From positions 48,864 through 112,863 of the forward strand of contig DASZXK010000016.1 in the NCBI GenBank assembly GCA_035545855.1: a stretch of DNA of 64,000 nt. Direction: 5' to 3'. Of this stretch, positions 23,412 to 31,922 are shown one piece after another. How positions within the stretch are numbered: the first letter of the stretch is position 1; the number at the start of each line of letters is the position of its first letter. Position numbers and translations under genes: made by a program. The notes under the pieces are model-generated. The model did no database searches, was not told the origin of the DNA, and saw only the letters and a list, made by a program, of their open reading frames with translations. The DNA comes from DASZVB01 sp035545855. Lineage in GTDB: Bacteria; Myxococcota_A; Polyangia; Polyangiales; Polyangiaceae.

Positions 23412-25463
23412 TCAAAGGCGAACGACCCGGACGACGTATTCGTGGTCGCTCGCCGGCGCCACCCGGGGAAGGGGCGGCTCGCTCCACACGTCGGGGACGA
23501 GGGTCACCGTCACGCAGGAGGTCGCGTTCCCGTGTTTCGGGCTCTTCCACGGCGACCGCACGTCGCGCTCGGTGACGGCGCCCTTCGTGCCCGGGGGATG
23601 GACCCGCACGGGAATGCCGTCGCTCGGGCCGCCCTCGGGCGTCACCTCCAGGACGGCGCCCCTCGCGCGCGGAGACGGATCTTCCACGACGATCTGCGTT
23701 CCGTCCGGGTCGGTCACGCAGAAGACGTCCTGATCGCGCATGACGGAGAGGCGTCCCCGGAGCGTCGCGCCGGGCGCCACGCGCTCGGCGGAGTCGTGCT
23801 GGTCGTTCGGCTCCGTCTCGAGGTCGGGCTGCTCGTCACCGGGACCGAGGGTGAGCTCGTAGTCGTCCGAGACGTTCTCGAGCACCTTCGGAGGCGGAGC
23901 TTCCGTGTACTGCTCCCGGTCCTGCATCACCGCGACGAAGTAGTCGTTCGGTTCGAGGTGGAGCGAGGGCAGGGTGAGATCGCGCCCGGGCGCTCCGGTG
24001 CAGTACCGGAGGAGCGGTTCGTCCGTGCCGACGCGATAGAAGAACAGGCACGGGGCGATGTTCGGGAGAGCCTTGTAGGACAGCCGCAGGACCTTCGACT
24101 CCTTCGGGACCGTGATCCGGTAGAAGTCGCGATCGCTCCGCTCGGCGTCGATGCGCTGACCGATCTGCCCGAGCACCTTCTGTCCATAGGGGACGGCGGT
24201 CGCGTCCGGCGCGCGATCGTTCGGTTCGTGCTCCCGGCCGTCGAAGACCGGCGCCTGGTCCACGCGCTTCCGTACCTGATACGCCCCGGCGCCGGCGATG
24301 GCGAGGACGGCCACGGCGCCGAGACGGACCCAGAGCTTCCCGCGGGAGAGCCGCTTCTCGTACGAGTCGACGTCCTCCGGAGGGGGGAGGGAGGAGAGGG
24401 CCCGTGGTGGATGCGGATCGGTCGAAGGTCCGGTGAACGGCCCGACCCGCGTCGCCGGTACCGTGCTCGGCGGCGCGTCGCTCACGAGGGCACCGAACGG
24501 CGTGCCCGGAACCGTGGGCGGCGGCTGGTCGAGCGGGGTCATCTGGATCGCGCCGCTCGCGTGGAGGGAGGGGCGCCCGAGCGCGGACTCGAGCGACGCG
24601 AGCGCCATCGTCGCGTTCGCGAACCGCGTGGAGGGATCCCGCGAGACGGCCCGAGCGAACCAGCCGTCGAAGTCCGGCGAGAGCTTCACGGGGCTCCCGA
24701 GCGCGCGGGCGCGGGAGCTCGCCGGTTCCATCGGATCGAAGACGACCTCCCGCAGGATCGACATCGACCCGGCGTCGTCCACGTTCGCGCTCTTCCAGTA
24801 GTAGACGCCGGCGAGGAGCCGGAACGCGATGAGGCCGAGCGCCCACACGTCGGCAGCCGGCGTGATGGGTCTCCCCGCTTCGGTCTGTTCCGGGGCCATC
24901 CACGTCGGTGTTCCCACGGCGTCGGTCGCGTGCGGGTTCGTGTCGTGGGTGACCTTGGCGATGCCGAAGTCCAGGATCTTCACCGTGAACGGGACGCCCA
25001 CGCGGCGCGCCGTGGCGAGGAACACGTTCTCCGGCTTGAGATCCCGATGCACCAGCCCCGAGGCGTGCGCGGCGCCGAGCCCGTGACAGAGCTGCCGGAA
25101 GATCTCGAGGACCTGCGCGGGGCCGAGTGGACCGAGTCTTCGAGCGAAGGCTTCGAGATCTTCGCCCCGGAGCAGCTCCATCGCGAGCCAGGGGACGCCC
25201 GTTTCCTTGTCGATGCCGGCGCCGACGACCTCGACGACGTGCTCGCTGTCGACCTGCGATCCGGCGCGAGCCTCTCGCGTGAACCGATCCCGCGTGCGAT
25301 CGTCGCGGATGAACTGCGCCTGGAGGATCTTGAGCGCGCGCTCCTTGCCCGTGGAGAGCTGCTTCGCGACGTACACCGACCCCATGCCGCCTTCGGCGAG
25401 GGGCGAGACGATCTGATAGTCCCCGGCGAAGACCGACCCGGGTGACAGACGAAGGAGCGACAT
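23412..25463 (-). CDS. Hanks-type Ser/Thr kinase with extracytoplasmic PPC-like domains
   Basis: 683 residues. Kinase domain about residues 14-295: AEGGMGSVYVA loop, ALKIL Lys, HRDLKPENVFL, DFGIAKV, GTPTWMAPEQ. A Pro/Thr-rich linker leads to one membrane helix at about 376-394. The outer part holds two segments that start with EPNDRAPDA and EPNDQHDSA; such EPND openings and the following LGQIG/ D-D-F-Y pattern are typical of bacterial pre-peptidase C-terminal (PPC) domains. An outside binding domain on a transmembrane kinase suggests a receptor. The ligand is unknown. A 136-bp spacer separates it from the permease gene. Confidence 0.9.
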   Translation of the reverse strand: MSLLRLSPGSVFAGDYQIVSPLAEGGMGSVYVAKQLSTGKERALKILQAQFIRDDRTRDRFTREARAGSQVDSEHVVEVVGAGIDKETGVPWLAMELLRGEDLEAFARRLGPLGPAQVLEIFRQLCHGLGAAHASGLVHRDLKPENVFLATARRVGVPFTVKILDFGIAKVTHDTNPHATDAVGTPTWMAPEQTEAGRPITPAADVWALGLIAFRLLAGVYYWKSANVDDAGSMSILREVVFDPMEPASSRARALGSPVKLSPDFDGWFARAVSRDPSTRFANATMALASLESALGRPSLHASGAIQMTPLDQPPPTVPGTPFGALVSDAPPSTVPATRVGPFTGPSTDPHPPRALSSLPPPEDVDSYEKRLSRGKLWVRLGAVAVLAIAGAGAYQVRKRVDQAPVFDGREHEPNDRAPDATAVPYGQKVLGQIGQRIDAERSDRDFYRITVPKESKVLRLSYKALPNIAPCLFFYRVGTDEPLLRYCTGAPGRDLTLPSLHLEPNDYFVAVMQDREQYTEAPPPKVLENVSDDYELTLGPGDEQPDLETEPNDQHDSAERVAPGATLRGRLSVMRDQDVFCVTDPDGTQIVVEDPSPRARGAVLEVTPEGGPSDGIPVRVHPPGTKGAVTERDVRSPWKSPKHGNATSCVTVTLVPDVWSEPPLPRVAPASDHEYVVRVVRL

Positions 25464-25600
25464 CCGAATCCCCCAACCATAACGGCCCCTTCCAGGGCGA
25501 CAATGAGGGGTTTCCGGCTACTAACCCGGGAGCGCCCGTCCGTTCCTCCCCCGCCCGGGGCCATAGTCCTGACCATTGCAGCCAGGGCGAATTCCTCGGA

Positions 25601-27205
25601 TCAGTGGCCTCCCGCGCCGTCTGCGGGCTCGGTGAGCAGGTCCGCGGCGCCGAAGATCGCCGCGGCGAGGGCGTAGCCGATGGCGAAGGAGGGGGCCGGC
25701 GAGAGGTGGACGGCCGTGTCCCCGGGGGTGAAGACGTAGGCGTGGACCAGGCCGGCGACCGAGAGCAGCGCGCCGACCGCCGCGAACCCCGCCGCTCCCC
25801 GAAAGCGCCGCTCGATCACCGAGACGACGATGCCGGACAGGATCATCGACGTGAAGATGAAGCCCTGCTCGAGCGCGAACGCGCCGTCGATGAACGTGTC
25901 GGTCCGCGCGAACGCGGCGACGAGATCGCCCGAGAACGGCGCACCGCCGGGCGAGCCGACGCCCGCTGCCCGGAGTCCGCTCTTGGCCATCAGCGCGCCC
26001 CAGGCCGCGACGCCGGGGAGGATGCCGACCACGACCGCGGGCGCGTGCTCCTTCGGCGTCGCCATGAACGCCTGGCTCGTGATGACGATCCCGATCCAGA
26101 GCACGATCGCCATCCCCGCTTCCACCGGGACGGCCCAGGCGATCGGCGCGAGGGTGCCCGTGAGCGCGACCAGCGTGAAGAAGACGCCGTTCGCGATCGA
26201 GTATCCCGACCGCGCGCCCATCGCCTTCCACCCCGGGTGGCCGATGTAGATCGTCGTCGGGAAGCACGAGCCGAAGAGGCTCGCGGCGACCGACCCGAGG
26301 CCGTTCGCCGCGAGCGACGGCGCAGTCGGGAACGCGTCGCCGGAGGCTTCCGCGGATTCGACGTTCTGGAGCGAACCCACGAGGTTGAAGAGCCCCATGG
26401 GCACGATGACGCCGAGGTACGCGAGCGCGTGGCCGGCCCCGAGCCCGTGAACGAGGTCGCCCGGCACCGGAACCGGCGGAAGGAAACGGAGCGATACGTG
26501 CGGTGCGGGTCCCGCCGGGGCGATGCCCGTGGCCCAGGAGAGCGCCGTTCCGACGGCCACCGCGACGAGGCCGCCCGGGAGCCCGGGCTTCACCCGGCGA
26601 TGCCCGAAGTACGTGAGGAAGACGATCGCGAGCGTCACGAGTCCGACGACGGGACGCGCGAACGTGCGGAACAGGAAGCCGAGGGAGATGAACCCGAGCG
26701 CGATGCCCGAGAGCGTGGAGAGGAGCGCGGCTCGCGGCGCGGCGCGGCGGATCGCGTCCCCGACCGTCGCGCCCGCGAGCTCGATGAGCCCGGATCCGAG
26801 GCACGCGACGAGCCCCGCCTGCCACGCGACCCGCGCGGGGTCGGGAGCGCCGGCGGCCGTCGCGGCGAGCTTCGCCGGGAGCATGACGAGGAACACGTGG
26901 GCGAACAGGGAGACCGTGTTGATGCCGTAGGGCAGCGCGCAGACGTCCGTCCTGCCGGTCTTCCGCGCGAGGTGCATCGCTTGCCGGGCGTAGAACACGT
27001 TGCCGACGAGGAGCGAGACGGCGACGCCCGGGAGCACGCGCCCGTAGAGGAGCTCGTCGGAGAAACCGAGCACGTTCCGGCAGAGCCCGTCCATCAGCAG
27101 GAGCTGGACGAGGTTGTCCAGGGCGAGGCCGAAGAAGCCGTCGACGTCGCCGCGCACGAACCACGACGGACCGGCGTTCGAGCTGCCGCCCTCAGCGAAG
27201 GACAT
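25601..27205 (-). CDS. NCS2-family nucleobase permease
   Basis: 534 residues with about 11-13 membrane segments. DGFFGLALDNLVQLLL, LPYGINTVSLFAH and SGYSIANGVFFTLVALTG match the xanthine/uracil permease (NCS2) style; the family is large and substrates range over purines, pyrimidines and other anions. The start overlaps the fetB-like stop by 14 bp, so it belongs to the same transcript as fetA-fetB. A link to metal export is unexplained. Confidence 0.8.
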   Translation of the reverse strand: MSFAEGGSSNAGPSWFVRGDVDGFFGLALDNLVQLLLMDGLCRNVLGFSDELLYGRVLPGVAVSLLVGNVFYARQAMHLARKTGRTDVCALPYGINTVSLFAHVFLVMLPAKLAATAAGAPDPARVAWQAGLVACLGSGLIELAGATVGDAIRRAAPRAALLSTLSGIALGFISLGFLFRTFARPVVGLVTLAIVFLTYFGHRRVKPGLPGGLVAVAVGTALSWATGIAPAGPAPHVSLRFLPPVPVPGDLVHGLGAGHALAYLGVIVPMGLFNLVGSLQNVESAEASGDAFPTAPSLAANGLGSVAASLFGSCFPTTIYIGHPGWKAMGARSGYSIANGVFFTLVALTGTLAPIAWAVPVEAGMAIVLWIGIVITSQAFMATPKEHAPAVVVGILPGVAAWGALMAKSGLRAAGVGSPGGAPFSGDLVAAFARTDTFIDGAFALEQGFIFTSMILSGIVVSVIERRFRGAAGFAAVGALLSVAGLVHAYVFTPGDTAVHLSPAPSFAIGYALAAAIFGAADLLTEPADGAGGH

Positions 27206-27983
27206 GGACCCGGAGCTGGTGCGCCGCGGTCAGGCAACGGCCGCGGAGGAGCAGCAGGAACACGAGAGTGCTCACGGCGGTGCTCGTCATCAGCATGAAG
27301 AAGATGAGGATCTGGTACTCCACGGCGACGAGCGGTGCGACCCCGGAGAGGAGCTGCCCGGTCATCATCCCGGGGAGCTGCACGACTCCCGCGACGGCGA
27401 AGCTGTTGAACGTCGGGATCAGGGAAGCGCGGAGCGCGCGCGCCAGCATCGGGTGGACGGCATCCGGTCCGGTGAACCCGAGGCAGAGCCGGGCCTCCAC
27501 CTCCGGGCGACGGATCCGGAGATCCTCGAGGAACCGCTCTCCGGCGAGCGACGACCCGTTCATGCCGTTGCCGAGGAGCATCCCGCCGAACGGGATCACG
27601 TACTGCGGATCCCACCAGGGCTCCGGGCGGACGGCGATCACGGTCATGACGACGACCCCGAGGGAGGTGCCCGACAGGATCGCGGCGAAGGCGAGCCACG
27701 AGAGGCCGGGAATCGGCTTCCGGACGCGGCCCATGCCGGTCCTCGCCGCGACGCCGAGCATGACGAGGAACGTCGCGAGGACCAGGTCGAAACGCGGCAC
27801 GGCGAAGATCGCGCCGAGCACGTAGCCGACCGCGACGAGCTGCGCGGTCCCCCGGAGCGCGGACGTCACCGCGGCCTTGCCGATCCCGAGGCGGAGCTTC
27901 CACGCGATCACGAACAGGAGCGCGACGGACAGGGAGGCGAGCGCGAGTCGCTCGGGCGGGATCGGAAGGACGCCGTGGAGCAT
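27192..27983 (-). CDS. fetB: FetB-type metal exporter permease
   Basis: 263 residues. UPF0014/YbbM-type inner-membrane permease with seven predicted helices. PQYVIPFGGMLLGNGMNGSS, TFNSFAVAGVVQLPGMMTGQ and GTSLG are family-characteristic. Partners with the FetA ATPase to export iron (E. coli FetAB) or a related metal. ATG at 27983 overlaps the fetA stop by one base (TGATG). Next gene is the NCS2 permease. Confidence 0.92.
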   Translation of the reverse strand: MLHGVLPIPPERLALASLSVALLFVIAWKLRLGIGKAAVTSALRGTAQLVAVGYVLGAIFAVPRFDLVLATFLVMLGVAARTGMGRVRKPIPGLSWLAFAAILSGTSLGVVVMTVIAVRPEPWWDPQYVIPFGGMLLGNGMNGSSLAGERFLEDLRIRRPEVEARLCLGFTGPDAVHPMLARALRASLIPTFNSFAVAGVVQLPGMMTGQLLSGVAPLVAVEYQILIFFMLMTSTAVSTLVFLLLLRGRCLTAAHQLRVHVLR

Positions 27984-28690
27984 CAGTCCGCCCCCTCGAA
28001 GAACGACGCCACGTCGGCAGGGGCGGCCGCGGCGCGCGCCGCGCCCCGTTCGAGGACGAGGAACGGCCCGCCCAGGCGTTTCGCGAGCTCGGCCTGGTGG
28101 GTCGCGACGACGAGCGCCAGCCGGTGCCGCTCGCCGAGCGCGAGAAGGAGCTCCGCGACGATCGCGAGCGATCTCGGGTCGAGCGCGCTCGTCGGCTCGT
28201 CCAGGAGGAGAGCGCGAGGGTTCGCGAGGAGGGCCCTCGCGAGGCAGAGCCGCTGGCGCTCACCGACGGAGAGCTCCTCCGCCGGTCGTCCGAGGAAATC
28301 CGCCGTCAGTCCGACCTCCTCGAGCGCCGCTCCGAGCGCGGAGTCGTCCGCCGCGGGGATGCCGTGGGGACGTACGAGGAGGTTTCGCCGGACCGTGCCT
28401 TCGAAGACGATCGGCGTCTGCAGCACGAGCGCCACCTCTCGCCGGAGCTCCGGCGTCGGGTAGTCGGCGAGGGGGCGCCCGTCGAACGAGACGGTCCCGG
28501 ACACGGGATCGTCCAGGCGATTCAGCAGGCGGAGGAGAGTGGACTTTCCGGCGCCCGATCGGCCGAGGACGACGAGTCGCTCCCCTCGTCCGACGCGGAA
28601 CGAGACGCCCGAGAACACGATGGAACGAGAGCCCCCGTCGCCCGGGTAGCCGGCAGTGACGTCACGGCACTCGAGGACGGGGGGCTGCAT
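27983..28690 (-). CDS. fetA: FetA-type ABC transporter ATPase
   Basis: 235 residues. Walker A GRSGAGKST at residues 43-51, Q-loop LQTPIVF, signature LSVGERQR and Walker B LLLDEPTSALD are intact. Adjacent fetB identifies it as the energising subunit of a FetAB exporter. It is first of three translationally overlapping genes with fetB and the NCS2 permease. Confidence 0.93.
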   Translation of the reverse strand: MQPPVLECRDVTAGYPGDGGSRSIVFSGVSFRVGRGERLVVLGRSGAGKSTLLRLLNRLDDPVSGTVSFDGRPLADYPTPELRREVALVLQTPIVFEGTVRRNLLVRPHGIPAADDSALGAALEEVGLTADFLGRPAEELSVGERQRLCLARALLANPRALLLDEPTSALDPRSLAIVAELLLALGERHRLALVVATHQAELAKRLGGPFLVLERGAARAAAAPADVASFFEGAD

Positions 28691-28713
28691 CGCTCGGACT
28701 CAGCGCGGCGGCG

Positions 28714-28968
28714 CTACTGTCCGATTTCTTTTTCGAGCTTGTCGAGCTCCGTGTCGATGTTCTGCGGGTTGATCTCGTCGATGGCTTGCTGCTCGTAGTC
28801 TTCCGGCGTCGGTGAGCCGGCGACGGCCGCCGGCGCGGCGGCAGGCGCCGCAGCCGACACGGCGGGCGCGGCCGCGGTGGACGGAAGAGGCGGGGGCTCC
28901 GCGTCGGACTTGCCCTTGCAGCCGGCAGCGATCGCCGAGACGAGGCAGAGGACGATGAACCGGTTCAT
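28714..28968 (-). CDS. Small lipoprotein, unknown function
   Basis: 84 residues. Signal ends IAAGC, a good lipobox. A Pro/Ala-rich linker is followed by an acidic C-terminal region with a Glu/Lys helix (IDTELDKLEKEIGQ). ATG overlaps the upstream gene stop (ATGA). It looks like a partner of the next protein upstream, encoded in one transcript. Confidence 0.78.
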   Translation of the reverse strand: MNRFIVLCLVSAIAAGCKGKSDAEPPPLPSTAAAPAVSAAAPAAAPAAVAGSPTPEDYEQQAIDEINPQNIDTELDKLEKEIGQ

Positions 28969-29753
28969 TTGCCACCTCCGGCGGCGAGCGCGGTCATCGC
29001 CTTTTCGTGTCGGACGTTTTCCTTGTCGAGAGCCTTCGACGCCCGCGCGGCGTCGGCCGGCTTCAGCTCGACCTGGGAGAGCTCCTGGATGCGCTCGAGC
29101 CTCGCGACGCGCATCGCGTGGAGGTCGAGCTCGGCGCGGACCTTCGGCTGATCCACGAGACTACCCCAGCGGATGCGGTCGCGATCCTGCTGCGCTTGCT
29201 TCCGCGCCGCGCGGGTTGCCGTGCGCTCTTCCACTCGCTTCCGGAGCGCGTCGAGCCGATCGTCGAGCTTCGCGAGCCTGCTCGGGTCGAAGTTGCTGAG
29301 GGTGGCGGCGGGGGCCGGCGCTGCCGTGGTCGCGGCACCCCCGGTGCCTGCCGGTGCGGCCGCGGCCGTGCCTCCCGTTCCGGCGGTCGTCCCGGTGGCC
29401 GCGGCGCCGCCGGCGCCCGCAGCGGGCGGGGTCGTCGCCGTGGGCGCGGCCGTCGGCGGAGTCGTCGCCGTGGGCGCGGCCGTGGTCGTGCCTGCGGCGG
29501 CGGGGGGCGTGCCCGGGGGGGCGTTCGTGGCTGCGGGCGTCGTCGCGACCGGCACGGTCGGCGGAGCGGGGGGCTTCGTGGTGGTCGCGGGCGGCGGCGG
29601 GGTCGCGGGCGGCTTCGGCGGAGCCGCGGGCGGCTTCTTCGGATCGCTGATCTTCGGCAGCACCGGGCCCGCCAGTGCGTTCAGCGCGACGAACGGCAAC
29701 GCGACGAGCAGGGCTCTGCCCACCCGGACCGTGATCGGTCTTCCTGTTCCCAT
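28965..29753 (-). CDS. Exported Pro/Thr/Ala-rich protein with C-terminal helical region
   Basis: 262 residues. A signal peptide (VALPFVALNALAG) is followed by about 120 residues of low-complexity Pro/Thr/Ala/Gly, then a charged helical region from about residue 155 (SRLAKLDDRLDALRKRVEER) that could form a coiled coil. Probably a periplasmic or surface spacer protein. It is divergent from the GspE-type gene, with an inverted repeat at 29811-29834 between them. Confidence 0.75.
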   Translation of the reverse strand: MGTGRPITVRVGRALLVALPFVALNALAGPVLPKISDPKKPPAAPPKPPATPPPPATTTKPPAPPTVPVATTPAATNAPPGTPPAAAGTTTAAPTATTPPTAAPTATTPPAAGAGGAAATGTTAGTGGTAAAAPAGTGGAATTAAPAPAATLSNFDPSRLAKLDDRLDALRKRVEERTATRAARKQAQQDRDRIRWGSLVDQPKVRAELDLHAMRVARLERIQELSQVELKPADAARASKALDKENVRHEKAMTALAAGGGK

Positions 29754-29810
29754 GATTCACCTCTCCTTCGAGAACCGGGGAGGTTACTCGACCGGTCCGA
29801 GGGCCGCGAA

Positions 29811-29834
29811 GCGGAAAAATGAAGAGTTTTCCGC
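29811..29834. promoter_or_regulatory. Perfect inverted repeat between divergent genes
   Basis: GCGGAAAA at 29811-29818 and TTTTCCGC at 29827-29834 form an 8-bp stem around an 8-nt loop. It lies 58 nt from the start of the minus-strand secreted-protein gene and 76 nt from the GspE-type gene. It could be an operator serving both, or a transcriptional attenuator. Confidence 0.35.
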
Positions 29835-29910
29835 GGGCAATCACCCCCGGGGTAATGTGGTGGAGCGCGACCTCGGTCATTCGCCCCGGGGGCGCGCGCT
29901 CGGACGTCGG

Positions 29911-31404
29911 ATGAATCGACTGGTCACGCTCGCGATCGTGGCGGGGCTCGTGGGGCTCGTCCTCTCCGCGTTCTGGACCGAGGACCCGACGCTCTCGGGC
30001 CGCGCCGAAGCCGTCGCCGTCGTCTTTCGCGAGGCGTTCGCGTACGGCGCGTGGGGCTGGGCGGCGCGAGCGGCGCTCGTCTCGGTCGTGCTGTCGGCCG
30101 TGCTCTCCGGCGCGGACGCCTACGTGAACCGCGCCCTCCCGTCGAGCCACGCCGCGTTCGACGCGCTGACGGGCGAGAACGTCCGCGAGCGGATCCGCGA
30201 GGTCCGGGGGCGCGTGGAGAGCGTGCTGTCCCGGAGCAAGCCGGACATCGTCGCGGCGTTCGACGAGCTCGTGCGCGGCGCGATCTCCGTCCAGGCGAGC
30301 GACATCCACATGTCCCCGTCCGGCGGGGGCTTCCGGCTCACGTATCGCGTGCACGGGACGCTTCACGAGGTGATGACCGTGCCCCTCGAGCTCGCGCCGC
30401 GCATCACCACGCGCGTGAAGGTGCTCGCGCGGCTGGACACGTACGTCCGCGGCGTCCCGCAGGACGGCCGGCTCGTGATGACGGTCGACGGCACGCTCGT
30501 CGAGGCCCGAACGTCGACGCTCCCGACCGAGACGGGCGAGCGCATCGTGCTCCGCTTCGTTCGTGGCGCCCTGAAGGTCCCCGATCTCGAGTCACTCGGC
30601 TTCTCGGAGCACGTGGTCTCGGGGCTTCGAGACGTGCTCGCTCGCCCCCAGGGCATCTTCTTCCTCACGGCGCCCGTCGGGAGCGGCAAGACGACGACCC
30701 TCTACGCGGCGCTCCAGCACATCTCGAAGAGCCGCGGCAGCACGACCTCCATCGTCACGCTGGAGGATCCCATCGAGCTCGAGCTCCCGTTCGCCACGCA
30801 GACTCAGATGCATCCCAAGGCGGGCATGACGTTCGCCTCCGTGCTCCGGAGCGTCCTCCGGCAGGACCCGAACGTGCTCATGGTCGGCGAGATCCGGGAT
30901 CATGAAACGGCGGACATCGCGATGCAGGCCGGTCTCACGGGCCATCTCATCCTCACGACCGTGCACGGAGACAGCGCGGCCGGCCCGTTCGCGCGCATCA
31001 TCGACATGAACGTCGAACCGTTCATCATCGCGAGCGCGTCCATCGGCTGTCTGTCCCAGCGGCTCGTTCGGACCTTGTGCCTCCACTGCCGGAAGGAGAC
31101 GCCGCCCGAGCCGATGATCGTCGACCGCTTCGAGCGCCACGGCGTGGCGCTCCCCGAGGCGCGGTTCTTCGAGCCGGGCGGGTGCGACTATTGCGAGGGG
31201 CTCGGGTACACCGGGAGACGCCCCATCGCGGAGCTCCTCGTCGTGGACGCGACGCTCCGCGCCGCCATCGGCAAGCGGAGCACGACGAAAGAGCTCCACG
31301 ACCTCGCCGTCGCGGGAGGCATGCGGGGGCTCCTCGCAGACGGCCTCGCCATCGCCATCAGCGGCGACACCTCCCTCTCCGAGGTCCTCAGGGTGGCCGG
31401 ATGA
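29911..31404 (+). CDS. GspE/PilB-family secretion ATPase with N-terminal membrane anchor
   Basis: 497 residues. The ATPase domain has Walker A APVGSGKTTTLY (Lys260), an Asp box (SIVTLEDPIEL), Walker B NVLMVGEIRD at about 321-330 and a His box GHLILTTVHGD, with a tetracysteine zinc motif (CLHC near 390, CDYC near 425) as in GspE/PilB. It powers type II secretion or type IV pilus assembly in its family. The usual N-terminal domain that binds the platform is missing. Residues 4-22 (LVTLAIVAGLVGLVLSAFW) and about 48-68 are hydrophobic. The start at 29911 gives this layout. The next gene overlaps (ATGA). No other secretion or pilus gene lies in the window. Confidence 0.88.
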   Translation: MNRLVTLAIVAGLVGLVLSAFWTEDPTLSGRAEAVAVVFREAFAYGAWGWAARAALVSVVLSAVLSGADAYVNRALPSSHAAFDALTGENVRERIREVRGRVESVLSRSKPDIVAAFDELVRGAISVQASDIHMSPSGGGFRLTYRVHGTLHEVMTVPLELAPRITTRVKVLARLDTYVRGVPQDGRLVMTVDGTLVEARTSTLPTETGERIVLRFVRGALKVPDLESLGFSEHVVSGLRDVLARPQGIFFLTAPVGSGKTTTLYAALQHISKSRGSTTSIVTLEDPIELELPFATQTQMHPKAGMTFASVLRSVLRQDPNVLMVGEIRDHETADIAMQAGLTGHLILTTVHGDSAAGPFARIIDMNVEPFIIASASIGCLSQRLVRTLCLHCRKETPPEPMIVDRFERHGVALPEARFFEPGGCDYCEGLGYTGRRPIAELLVVDATLRAAIGKRSTTKELHDLAVAGGMRGLLADGLAIAISGDTSLSEVLRVAG

Positions 31405-31922
31405 CGGGCTCGATCGCGCCCCCGCGGGGGAGGTCCTTTCGCGGTTCGCTCCAGACGGCGGCGGCCGCGTCGCGGCTCGTCGCCACGCTCCTCGTCGCTG
31501 CGGTGTCGGTTCGCTTCGCCATCGCCGGCGTCGAGCACGCGCTCGGCGAGAGCGCGGCGAACTTCTCGGACAAGCCTGCGTCCCATTCGGCCGGGGAGGC
31601 TCCTCGTGCCGTCGCGTCGCGGGGGACGGAGCCCGCGGCGATCGCCGGGCGAGCGCCGCCGGCGGTCGCGGGAAAGCCGCCGCCGGAGCCGGGGGCCGGC
31701 GGGCGAGCGGTGCGACTGACGCTCTCCGTGAGCTCGGGGTCGCCTCGCTCGGACGTGTACGTGAACGGGTCGCGGGTCGGAAACACGCCGTTCCTCGGGG
31801 ACACGTCCTGCAAGACGGGTCAGCCCGTGCGCATCGAGGTGGTGCCCGCGTCGGGGCCGCCGCTCACGTACCTCCGCGACTGTCGCGGAGGATCGATAGA
31901 GATCAGCGGCCCGCCGCCGTGA
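31401..31922 (+). CDS. PEGA-like domain protein
   Basis: 173 residues. An N-terminal hydrophobic segment (LVATLLVAAVSVRFAIAG) is followed by an Ala/Pro-rich linker and a C-terminal beta domain of about 70 residues (LTLSVSSGSPRSDVYVNG, GNTPFLGDTSC) that resembles PEGA surface-layer domains. Probably anchored with its C-terminus outside the cytoplasm. ATG overlaps the ATPase stop, so it may be coupled to the ATPase. The last 20 bp overlap the convergent gene. Confidence 0.62.
   Translation: MTGSIAPPRGRSFRGSLQTAAAASRLVATLLVAAVSVRFAIAGVEHALGESAANFSDKPASHSAGEAPRAVASRGTEPAAIAGRAPPAVAGKPPPEPGAGGRAVRLTLSVSSGSPRSDVYVNGSRVGNTPFLGDTSCKTGQPVRIEVVPASGPPLTYLRDCRGGSIEISGPPP

Noticed and set aside
29173..29910. 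Long N-terminal extension of the GspE-type frame
   Set aside because: It runs antisense through the Pro/Thr/Ala-rich minus-strand gene 28965-29753 and is a shadow; ATG 29911 starts the conserved protein.
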